A stretch of DNA of 64,000 nucleotides from Takakia lepidozioides (taxonomy: Eukaryota > Streptophyta > Takakiopsida > Takakiales > Takakiaceae), in the NCBI GenBank assembly GCA_030704615.1, contig CM060733.1, positions 42,840,001 through 42,904,000 of the forward strand, written 5' to 3'. Of the stretch, positions 24,754 to 34,455 are shown one piece after another (positions within the stretch are counted from its first letter, which is position 1; each line of letters begins with the position of its first letter). The notes below the pieces were generated by a model that was not told where the DNA came from, ran no database searches, and was given only the letters and a program-made list of their open reading frames with translations. Made by a program: the position numbers and the translations under genes.

Positions 24754-27700
24754 ATGACGAGGCGTCGTTTGTTGGAGAACACAGGGCCAAGGCAGCAGGT
24801 GAACGCGGAGACTGATTCACAAGAGCAGACGGAGACTGAGGCAGCGGCTGCGACACAGTCGGCGATAAGAGTGCGCCAGCCTGTGGAGGCAGAGATGAAT
24901 CGCAGGGACACTGAAGAAGGTGGAAGCACGCGGAACGCCGAACCTGAAGAAGGTCAAGAAACCCTTGCGCAGACAGAAACTCCAGCAGATGTGAGAGGGA
25001 AGAGGAAAGCTGCAGAAGGGGATCAAAGTTCAAAACCTAAGAAGGTGCCAGTAAGTTTTATCATATAGTCTATGTGATTGCCTTTCAAGGAGTCCTTCCT
25101 CTTCCATTCTTTAGCAGGAACTACTGAATCGCGAGCGTCGTTAACGCCATTCGATTCTGCTCATGAGATTTATGTACCTATGTGTTTGAAGAGAGAGTCT
25201 GCACTTACTATTCTCCCTAAACTACACTGAATGTCGTTGCCGCCAATCAGTTGCACATATATGTCATTACACAACACCGATCCGGCAGGTTGTTATCTTT
25301 TGTGATTGTCGTTAACGCCGTTCGCTATCGCTCTCACTTTTGTTTTGAATACGGCAGTCTCGGCTTTGCATGTGTAGATTGTGCTGAATTCTTTCACACC
25401 ATTCATGGTGAGTTTCCTTGATACAGAGTGATTGTCGTTACCGCCATTCACTATTTGCAAATCACTTAGTCAGAACTGAATGGCATCGTGCAGAAAACTG
25501 TGAGGTCGAAGCCTACAGGATCAGAGGGGAAAGGATCTGGAGATGGGGACGAGTCCGCAAAAAGCTCAGAGAATACAGATGAAGCAGATGAATCCGAAGT
25601 GCACTACCTTGACAAGGTGAAAGAACTCATGTCATTCCAGAAGGTAAACTCTCAGGAGGTTATAAGGGACATGCTCGTATCTGGAGGGCGTCTGGACATA
25701 CCTCTGTGCCGGATGATATCAATGCCTGTTGTGCGTCCACCTCTTTCCCATGACATAACAAAATTGGAGAGTGATTTTGTGCATGGATATAGACTTGGTG
25801 CACAAGTTTTTTATGTGTCACTGACGGATATAAATGGGAAAAGCACATTAGTTTCTCCAGAGATCAGTGATAACTGGGATGAGTGCTGGAAAGATGCCAA
25901 TGAGGAGTTCGAGCTGGGCCTCATGATGGGAAAGAACACCCAGCAATTTTGCAACCACATGTTCTACGTCTGGGACGGCAACCACCGATTGCTGGCATGG
26001 ATGGGATACATTCAGAAACACCATTCGAAAGACAAAGACAAGCATGTTGCTGTGGAGGCAATGGTTTTGGATCCAGGAAACGACATCGCTAGGCTTCTTA
26101 CAGCTATGCACGACGTGAACAAGTAAGTCATCCAGGAGATTTGATTCCCTCTGTAGTGTCTTGTTGATCCTCAAAAAACAGTGTTAAGGAATGCAATGTT
26201 TTCAATGTTTTTGCAGATCGACAGAGAAATCGCATGTGACAACAAGCTTGGTTCACACACTATTCCGAATTCAGAGGATTGGTCTGATGAAGCTGGATGA
26301 TTTTCGGACAGTACTACCACCCAATATCATCAAGAAGTGCGAAACAGGAAGAGCTGCAGGCACTTGGTATTCTTTGACACGAGAGGCGTTTCTGGAGTAC
26401 ATGTATGCGGTAAGCCCGAGTCTGTAATCTGTTTACTTTTCGAATACATGTTTAGAGTCCCTTCGGAGCTAATCACTACTTGAATGAATGCAGCAAGAAC
26501 TGGCAGAGGCAGCTGAGAAGGGAAAATCCGAATATTACCGCACTACACCAGAGGAACTAAGGACATCAAAGGGTGTGGAAGCTGCAATAAAGAAGGAGTT
26601 TGAGATGCGAAGAACCAAATTGATGTCAGCCTTCGGAAAGCAGCTTAGAATAGTAGATCCTGGACTTGGTCCTGAGTTCCTTCAGCAGATCAAAACACAC
26701 TATGACAAGCATGTGCATCCGGAGATGCAGCAGGAGAAATTGCACCGGCTGGCCATATCGATGGTCGACCCACAAACAAAAATAAGGTGGCTGGAGATAT
26801 GGAACTCAGATCAAACAGTAAAGGACTTGAATCAGTTCCCAAAGAGCACCATACAGCCTGGCACAAAGGTGGAAGGAATCAGTGATTTGGTGTTTGATAA
26901 CTGGCTCCACAAGGCTACATTTTGGAGTCAGGTGTGTATTCGAACATGCTGTTTCTTCTCTTCAAGTATGAGTGTGTGTTTTTTTTCAATTCTGACAAAT
27001 ATACTATTTGCAGCTCGAAAAGCGCGCCGTCATTGTGCTGGATCAGACTTTGAAGGACCTGAACATTGCGATTGTTTCCCCTCCCCAAATGTCATTGGAG
27101 GCATACATAAGGAAGTGGAGAGGTCTCACCTGGAGATACTGTTTTTTCCGGGAGTTCTCCAAAGATGGTAACATTTTACGGTCCAACGACTTTGACAGTC
27201 AGGTTGGAGGAGAGTGGGCCATGATGCGAGTTGTGTACAGGTGAATGTCATACTTGAAACTCTACTGTTTTTTTGGGAAAAATTGTGGCTTCATATGGAT
27301 TGCAATCTTAGATCCAGATTGAATGTCGTTGACGACATTCACTTCTTTGTCTGAGTCATTCTTAAGCGAGTATATGAATTCACCTGGTTAGGATCTAAGG
27401 GTGCAATTATATTGTCCCTGATTAGAATTGATAATGTCCTTGAATGGCGTTGACGACATTCACATACGGAGTTGTTGTGTGGTCCTCAAGGTTATTTAAA
27501 TTTTTGTAATGTCCATAGAGGTTACAATGAGGGTTGATCACTTCATTTTGCTGAATGTCAATGCAGACATTCAGTTGTTCTGCATTGTTTTTTCCTCTTG
27601 CGATGAATATGGAGGCTTGATAAGCTCTGTTTTAAGAAATCCAAAGTGAATGTCGTTGACGACATTCACAGCTGTGTCTGTATTATTCAAAAACGACAAA

Positions 27701-30058
27701 TTCAATTTTCATGGATTGGGGAGCTAAGTAATTGGTTTCTTTTTTGTATTTTTGTGAATGGCGTTGACGCCATTCACATACAGTGATGTTGTGAGGTCCT
27801 CAGTGATAGGTTCGTTATGAATGTGCATTGAGTTTTCCTGGATGGTTCCTTACTCAATTTTTTTATTTCCATCCTGTGATTTTGCTTCATTTCAGTAATA
27901 ATTTGGCTTCATTCTTGAATGTCGTTGACGACATTCACTTCTATGTCTGTGTCATTTCTAATCGCTTATTTGCATTCACCTGGATTAGGATGTATTTACA
28001 GTGTCATGGAATGGAATGTTCTGAATGGCGTTGACGACATTCATATCTGGAGCAGTAGTGTGGTCCTGAAAGGTCCTTGGAGCAGTTGTCAGAGCCATTT
28101 CAATCCATGTTTTATTCTTTCTGTTCTACTTGCATCTTACTCACTGAGCGCTTTTGTGGGTTGGGATTCATCTCCTTTTTTCAGGTACACGAAATATGTG
28201 CTTATGGAAGGAAATCACCTGAGCGGAATTCCCGACTATCTTGACATGTGGTCGGACCCTGCAAACGATCCAACCATGTATACTGCAGGGATATTGAAGG
28301 ACTGGAGTCCTTCTCACTTCAGAGACTGTGGGTGGTACCTTGACTGCCCACCTGAGCACACGACCTTTCAAGAACAGCATATGAAATACTTGAACAATAA
28401 CGCTGAGATGCTGGCGCCTTTGACTGACGAAGAGTATCAACGAAACATAGCAACCTTGGCTGCCAAGGAGCCTGATGCTCAGGGAACGCCGCAGAAGGGA
28501 AAGAAGGCGGGCCGCAAACCAAAAGACAAGGCTGTTGATGTCATAGCCATCTCACCAGCAAAGCCAAAGGACAAAGACAAGTCCAAAGAGAAGGAAAAGG
28601 ACAAGGGGAAGGAGAATGAAAAGGAGATGGAGAGTGGGCAGGACTTTAGTGCTGGAAGATATACCCGCACTCTTCAGTGCGTGTTCGATGCCAAGCCACA
28701 CCCTTCCCGTTCTGATTCAGCAGGAGAGATGAAAATTGTTAATGAGGGTTGGCTTTCGATGATGCAGAGTCGAAAGAGAGGATACACTGGGGTGCCATCC
28801 CCTACCTGGGACAATATAATCTCATTCCTCAATCTGGTGAGAATTCCAGTTTCTTTCCTTTTTCTCTGAATGTTTCGTTGGCAGTATTTCAGTCTCGTTC
28901 TTTGAAAACATTCTTGCCATCGTTCTTATAAAAAACATGTCTGTTGCAGGTGAGCACAGGTCCCACCTTCGTGTGCGGTGTGCAGAAAACTTATGCGGCC
29001 GACATTGTCATTCTCGACATCCCGGATGGCCAGGCTGTGCCAGAAGTTCTTCCAAAGGGCAAGACGCCAGGGTGGAACAAATTCGAGGACAACTACTGGA
29101 GTTGGGTATTCGGGTTCTGTAACAATTTCCTCTCTGATGCAGGGACACTTCTGCTTTTTCAGTCATGTGACAATGATAGTCGTCGGGCATTGGCATCATA
29201 CCTCAAGTCTTCAGGGTTTGAAGTTTTGCGCACATGGAATTGTGTGAACAGCCTCTACCTTGTGAAAGGGGGTTTCCCTGGTCAGCTGGTATGCCGTCTG
29301 CCTTCTGCTTATGCTTTGATCATGAGTTTCAATTTTCTCTGCAGCTCCACTCTAGTAGAATGTTTTATGATCGACACCGATCATCAACGATTCATGGTTT
29401 TTTGGTGTCAGAGTTCTGAATAGCCGATGTACACACTTCCACTTTAGATTGTGTTTACCACACTAACCTGCTATCTTTGGCAGACGAGGATGTTCGAGGC
29501 GATCTGCCTGCGGAGGATTCGCACATCAAAGACACCATCCTCCATCCGCAGCTTTGAGATTTCTGACCAGGGTTGTTTCGTCAACCCCCCCTATGAGCCC
29601 CATGTCGATGACATTTTGTACAACTTCATGCAGTCCAGTCAGACTCTGAAGAGACCAGATGGCACTCCCTGGAGAGGTGCAAAGGAAAAGTCACCAGCAT
29701 TCATGCAAATACTGCTGGAGTCATGCAGCCACCGCTCTGCACGGGTGGTCGATCTTTCTGTGTCCACAGGTTCGTTTTCTCCCTTCCGAATTGGTTTCCT
29801 TTCAACAGTTTCATCTGCTTAAATCCCCTCCTCCAAACTGTTTATGTTCTCCTGTCTGGTGCAGGAGCAACTTACCACGCATGCAAGGCAGGCGGAAGAA
29901 GCCTTTTTGGTATGGAGGGTGATTCTGACCTCTACAACACAGTGCTCCTCCCCCTTTTGTCTGGCTCCACTTCAGGCACACAGACTGATCGGATTCATAT
30001 TCGAAATGATGACGATCCCGAAGATAAGCAGGTCGACAACGACTTTTCATGTGAGTAA
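24754..30058 (+). CDS. ParB/Srx-like domain fused to amino-methyltransferase (copy 1)
   Basis: Nine exons join in one frame to 1084 residues plus TAA: 24754-25050, 25494-26122, 26217-26409, 26494-26931, 27014-27240, 28185-28836, 28950-29288, 29484-29769 and 29865-30058. ATG 24754 is the first in-frame ATG. Residues 82-97 look like a bipartite nuclear signal (KRK...KPKK). Residues about 165-310 resemble a ParB/sulfiredoxin fold: IPLCRMISMPVVRPP at the start and VWDGNHRLLAW (about 258-268) as the DGxHR signature. A Lys/Glu-rich spacer lies near 700-745. Motif IV (VILDIPDG, about 832-839) precedes motif I (VVDLSVSTGATYHACK, about 1012-1027) and FGMEGD, the order of beta-class N6-adenine/N4-cytosine DNA methyltransferases. 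The canonical DPPY/SPPY is DIPD, so catalysis is uncertain. The ParB and methylase pairing is known from bacteria and phages. The nuclear DNA role is inferred. Confidence 0.72.
25131..25451. repeat. Palindrome array in intron 1 (4 copies)
   Basis: Four diverged copies of the palindrome family seen in intron 5, at about 25131-25152, 25227-25250, 25302-25325 and 25428-25451. Their cores are GTCGTTAACGCC, GTCGTTGCCGCC, GTCGTTAACGCC and GTCGTTACCGCC, flanked by GAAT/GATT and ATTC-like arms. Spacing is about 75-126 bp. They are less symmetric than the intron 5 copies. Confidence 0.75.
27319..28045. repeat. Palindrome array in intron 5 (7 copies)
   Basis: Seven near-perfect palindromes whose 20-bp cores start at 27321, 27442, 27553, 27648, 27756, 27917 and 28023. 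The consensus has 11-bp arms GTGAATGTCGT and ACGACATTCAC around a central TG. A variant has GG/CC at the seventh and eighth arm positions (GAATGGCG), and the copy at 27553 has a different centre. Intervening sequence repeats more weakly, as in TTCT(T/A)TGTCTG after the GAATGTCG type and ATACNG after the GAATGGCG type. This suggests an old tandem expansion in which the palindromes were best kept. The homologous intron of copy 2 (36236-36376) is only 141 bp and has none. Confidence 0.9.
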
Positions 30059-30141
30059 GTGCTAAACCCTCTTTGGGAGTCATACTCAATTTCTCGATAA
30101 CATCAAAGTTACAGTAATAACTTTTTCAGGCTGTCTTTCAG

Positions 30142-30387
30142 GAAAGCCAGCGGTGGATCTTCAGGAGATACAGTCATTTCTGGCGAGTCTGTTTTCGACA
30201 GCCCCTTTCCAATTTTCTGCTCCCTGTTTATGCCGAAGCAATGGCACTTCACGCGTCCGAGTCCCTATCCCCTGACTTTTTAGTGGCCAGCCGTAGGTGT
30301 ATCCAGCGTGGATCCGGTGTTCTAAAATACTTAGACTTAGATGCAGAGGAAGAGGGGATACATTGTACTGACTCTGAGTCAGACTGA
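30142..30387 (+). other. Possible tenth exon of ParB-methyltransferase copy 1
   Basis: After the TAA at 30056-30058, which overlaps a strong donor GA/GTAAGT, an open frame preceded by a TTTCAG acceptor runs to TGA at 30385. It encodes LPVYAEA followed by an acidic tail, and copy 2 has the matching LPVYAEA with an acidic tail at 38334-38574. The shared block suggests a real alternative last exon. In copy 1 the joined phase is off by one base, so the nine-exon reading remains the safer call. Confidence 0.4.
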
Positions 30388-30509
30388 ACTGTATTCTTTT
30401 AATATTCATTTTCATATTATCTGGAAAACGTTGAATCCCCTTACTCTACCGTAGTTGTTCCTTTAGAACAAATAATAATCACAGAATCAACTTTCGTTTA
30501 AATTGCTAT

Positions 30510-30880
30510 ATGTATGAATCCATCTCACAAACCTTCCTGACTCTTCTCATATCCATTGTGCATTCATCTACACTGTATTCATGCGTGCTCCATTCATGAA
30601 AGCTTCCTTTGTACAACATCCATTGTACATTCATCCTCTGTACTCTTTAATCCACCCCACAAACCTTCCACACTCATTTCATATACTTTGTGCATTCGTC
30701 AAAAGATTTGGTCATGCATCTTCCTGTCATGAATTTTTGTCATTGCTCAACATCCATTATACATTCATCCATTTTACTCTTATCCATCCGTCATTCATCC
30801 ATCTACATAGATTTTTCAAACTCATCCATCTGTTTATCATCCAACTGTACATTCATCCATCATTTATTCAATGCCTTTTA
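30510..30880. repeat. ATTCATCC-rich degenerate repeat
   Basis: Pyrimidine-rich stretch in which CATCCATTGTACATTCATCC-like words recur about every 25-120 bp. It lies between the 3' end of the methyltransferase gene and the MULE right end. No coding signal is seen. Confidence 0.55.
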
Positions 30881-30899
30881 TTATGTCGTCCAGCTTGTT

Positions 30900-31093
30900 T
30901 CCGCGGTAAAGGGTGCCAATCCGCGGGAATACACTCCACTTCTTTCTGGGTGCGTGGTGACTCGGCCTCCACGTGTGATGACGTGGACTGAGCCCCGTGA
31001 CGTGGCATTTGCGCAAGGTGACGTGGCGTCGCGCAGCGCAGCTCACGCCAGGCTCACGCGCTCACGTGACCAGGCTCACGCCGAGGCATCCCT
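30900..31093. repeat. MULE right subterminal repeats
   Basis: Mirror image of the left end. It has CCGCGGTAAA and CCGCGGGAAT, then GTGACGTGGC repeats, then CTCACGC words ending in CTCACGCCGAGGCATCCCT at 31093. This fixes the right boundary together with the direct repeat that follows. Confidence 0.75.
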
Positions 31094-31103
31094 GAAAAGA
31101 TGG
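31094..31103. repeat. Target-site duplication, right
   Basis: GAAAAGATGG, an exact copy of 19735-19744, directly abutting the terminal GCTCACGC-rich end. Confidence 0.85.
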
Positions 31104-31332
31104 AAAGCTACGAGGAAGGGAAGCTAAAGCAATGTCTATCCCCAGCATGCTCTCATCCCAACACCCTCTTTTTCTTCACTTCTCTCACTTGCATGACCAT
31201 GAGAGCATCTTGTAGACACTCCTCAAACCGCTCTCCATGGGCCCATGAAACTTGGCCTCCAAAGCCCCATGCAAGCCTTCACAGGGTCCGCCAGTGCCTC
31301 CTTATGTCCATCAGCCATTCCTCAGAATAGAA

Positions 31333-31499
31333 TAACCACCGGTTGCTTGCATGGATGGCTGTCATTGGGAGGCTGCACTCATAGGAGGAAGAGTGGCATT
31401 ACTTTGTTCGATCGATGGTGCTGGATCGTGATGGGAACATGATGGGTCTTCTGACGGCAATGAACGATGTGAACAGGTTGGTTTCTCATTCTACATGTT
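31333..31499 (+). pseudogene. Orphan fragment of a ParB-methyltransferase gene
   Basis: About 167 bp closely matching 34907-35070, the end of the ParB-like exon of copy 2 (NHRLLAWMAVIGRLHS...LLTAMNDVN). The match continues a little past the exon into the GTTGGTTTCTCATT intron start. One change makes an in-frame TAG after RLHS. Nothing matching lies on either side, so it is a solitary remnant of a third gene copy. Confidence 0.85.
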
Positions 31500-33060
31500 A
31501 GGAAACCACGCCATTCACTGAAGGTTCAAAAATGGAGCAAATAGAGGTACATATTGCCCCAACAACATTCTATCCAAAGGAATTACCGGCAGGCTGGTCT
31601 CCCCCATAATTAAGAATTGGGCTGAAAACCCGAAAAGATTACCTGCAGGGAAATAATCCCCTTTGTTAAAATACAACGGGGAGGCAATTCCGACTTTTCT
31701 GCCGGATCAGCTAGCTCAAAACCGTTGTTCTTCAGAGCCCAGCCTCCCCATCAAGGTCCCACGAAACGAGTGAAAAAAAGTTTTTATTTTTATTATTTAT
31801 TATTGAGGTTTGATTCCATAGCCAGTAAGTATGACAATGATGGCCGAATCGGCGACGAAATAACATCTCCTGACAGTTTCTCCTGAGGGTGGATCCAGCA
31901 GTATTCTCGGTGCAGACATGAACGTTCGCACTGACAAGTGCCAGGACTGTTAGTTAAAACGGTCAGACAACCAAGTTGTGCTCATCAAGACTGGCCGCAA
32001 TGTTGTTTCGGAATTCACTCTACCTATTCGCAGCCTTCTGTGGCTCTAACCGCCACGACTCCTCACAGCCCACCCTAGGCGCTTGTTGGCCACGGGCTGC
32101 CCCGAGATATCCCGTGGTATCACGCCCACGAGCCTTCACGGCCCGCCATCCCCACGATATGGTCACCGTGCCAACCCGTGGTGTCCACACCACGGCTTCC
32201 CACGGTCACGATCAACAGTTCCCTACGTTCCCAGGAACTCCACACGAGCTCCCATGCATTTCCGATCGCTCCCGGGACGTTCCCACGTGTTCCCGAGCTC
32301 TCCCCGAGCTGGGGTTTGCTCCTGCACCTGCTGCCGCTGCGCTATGGCTTTTGCGGAGCCATCAGCCCCATCGCCCTGCACTCCTGAGCTCTCATGGCCC
32401 ACTAAAAGCACCCTAAACTCAACAAGCAAGCAATATGCTGCCCAACAAGCTCCATTTCTTCATGAAGCTCACAAAAACAAATTTGAAAATACACACATTT
32501 ACAAACTTGGTGCACCTATACTTGTTATGCATATACCTTGGTCTAGGGCGCCTCGTTGCTACCCTTACACTGCTGAGTTTCAGATTGAAACTCCAACTCA
32601 GCACATGTTTCACAAGTGCACTGATTTGCACACAAGAGGGACCAGCCCCCTCTCTTCACTCATACCTCTTCATGAGCTTGGAGCTGAAGCTCCCAACGAG
32701 CTGCGATGCATCCCCTTGCAGCTCCACCACTCGGCTGCTCCTCATCTACCCACAACAACTAGTTTTGGGCAGAAATACCTGAAGTTGATCAGATCATCTC
32801 CAACCTACAACATGCTAGCTTCCCATGCACAACCCACAATTTTGCTGCTCCTCAACTCAGCCTGCAGCTGAAGAAGATGATCACCAGTTTGCCCACTCGT
32901 GGCCAGCATTTCCTCCGCTTCACACTAGAACCATATACTCAGTTGTCATATCGTTGAGCTATGCAACACTGACCGCTTCTCTATCCATTGCAAACCTGCA
33001 ACCTATTCGCCTTTGCACTCTATCCGCTTTGGATAGGCTCATGCACGAATCCCGGCACTC
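31500..33060. other. Unassigned region between the two elements
   Basis: No recognisable gene. A 262-codon open frame on the plus strand (32083-32871) and its overlapping frames are Pro/Ser/His-rich, lack known motifs and have no splice-consistent partners. They are probably chance open frames in GC-rich, repeat-derived DNA. Confidence 0.45.
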
Positions 33061-34175
33061 GGGGGGTGCTATTCCGTGAGCCTGGAGGCGTGAGCCTGTG
33101 AGCCCAGGAAAGTGTGAGCCCAGCACAGGCTCACGCCACGTCAACATGCAAACAGTGCCTATTTCCGCGGATGTCACCTATTTCCGAGTGGTGTCACCTA
33201 TTTCCGCGGGTTGATGTGGGGAGAATTGAGAATGCCTTAACAGTCTTTGATGAGGTGGACTTCACCGTGATGGATTCACCAACCATTCTTCTAGCAGGAA
33301 TGGTTTGGGGACGTACTAGCAAATGATGCGAGAATGATGTAAACGAACCAAAGTGGTTTGTTTGTTTTTGCAATGTACTCAAGTCTGTGAGGTCCACAAA
33401 ACAACAAATATATTGAAGGAACAATCCGGGCAGTCCATGCAACCCCCATCTCCAACAATAGTTTGGAACCATGAATGTGAATTCCACGCACACATTGCAA
33501 ACAGGACAATAAGGACACACAACCATCCCATTTCAAATTTGTCCCAGAATTAAACCAAAAGAAGACTTCATATCAAGTGTCGCAGTCATCACAATCAGTG
33601 TCCACCTCCTGTGCTATGTCATCTACAAAGATTCTGGCCCCAACACCACGTGTTTTACGAAGGCCATCGCAAGGTGGACTCTGAGTGCCATGAACGGACA
33701 TGCTTGCTGCGAATGCCTCCGCATAGACAGGTAGCACACAAGACCGAGGAGGACTGAAAACAAGTCCAAATAGGTGTGATAGCCCAGGAGGGCAAGTGGA
33801 AGCACGCGGACTCCTACACATGTCCACAAAATCCCATTTTTAACACAATGATGCAATGCACAAGTCCAACGAAGAGGATGTCTCCCATGTGCACTTTGCC
33901 TCAAGAACAGCGATTCTCGATATTGAAACAACAATGCAAGCATGCACAGGTTGAACTTACTCATAGGCAAAGTCGGAGTCCAGCTCCTTGTCAGAAGTCT
34001 CCTCTGTATCAGTATCAGCAGGACGGGGCTTCGGAAGGACTTGAGAAGTGTGTCCACCCAAACCCATCAGGAGGTTCTTGTAAATCTCAGCATCCCCTTC
34101 AATCCCAAAGAGATGTCGCGCACTGGCCTTGCAAGCGTGGTACGAAGCACCTGCAGTGGAATAGAATGAAGTAGC
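33061..34175. repeat. Long inverted repeat, left arm
   Basis: Reverse complement of about 37970-39119 with very few mismatches, apart from a 14-bp extra block near the outer end and a roughly 50-bp replaced block near 33485. The inner boundary falls in the intron before exon 9 of the gene (near 34175). It therefore carries an antisense copy of exon 9 and the downstream region. Confidence 0.9.
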
Positions 34176-34455
34176 AGTTTGCGGAACCGCACACTGTTTA
34201 AGCAGAACATATCAATATTTAAGGGCGCAACATTCGGCCCTCATGGGCAGATATCTGAGGATGAAATGAATCCTTTACTGCCAGCTCAAACAGTGTGCGT
34301 CCCTGTGACAATCGGCAACATAGGGCAGGTCCGTGAGGATCAATGAACACTTACCTGGCAGCTCAAAGAACACTTACCTGTTTGATCCCACTTTTTCATG
34401 CATCAGTCGACATTTCATGCCTCTCTTATAAGAATTTGAGTGAACAACCTTGCAG

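Larger units (their letters stand above)
19745..31093. mobile_element. Composite MULE carrying ParB-methyltransferase
   Basis: An 11,349-bp element between perfect 10-bp direct repeats GAAAAGATGG. Both ends carry the same layered structure in inverted orientation. The outermost layer is repeats of GCGTGAGC/GCTCACGC, then repeated TGACGTGGC, then CCGTGG/CCGCGG-type motifs. The outer termini are only partly inverted (CAACGACGC..GGCGTGAGC against AGGGATGCC..GGCGTGAGC). Inside are a SWIM-domain MULE transposase (-) and the ParB-methyltransferase gene (+), divergently arranged around an 855-bp shared spacer. It inserted beside a retroelement remnant. The cargo is intact and the transposase is not, so current mobility would need a transposase from elsewhere. 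Confidence 0.8.

Noticed and set aside
27319-28045. CRISPR-like array
   Set aside because: Repeats are palindromic 24-mers 95-161 bp apart, the spacers are themselves related to one another, and the host is eukaryotic with the array inside an intron.
32083-32871. 262-codon ORF as a gene
   Set aside because: Low-complexity Pro/Ser/His composition, overlapping open frames on both strands, and no domain or splice partners.
33623-34174. Protein-coding gene in the left inverted-repeat arm
   Set aside because: The same open frames occur in reverse at 37973-38524. They are antisense reflections of exon 9 and downstream sequence in the two arms.
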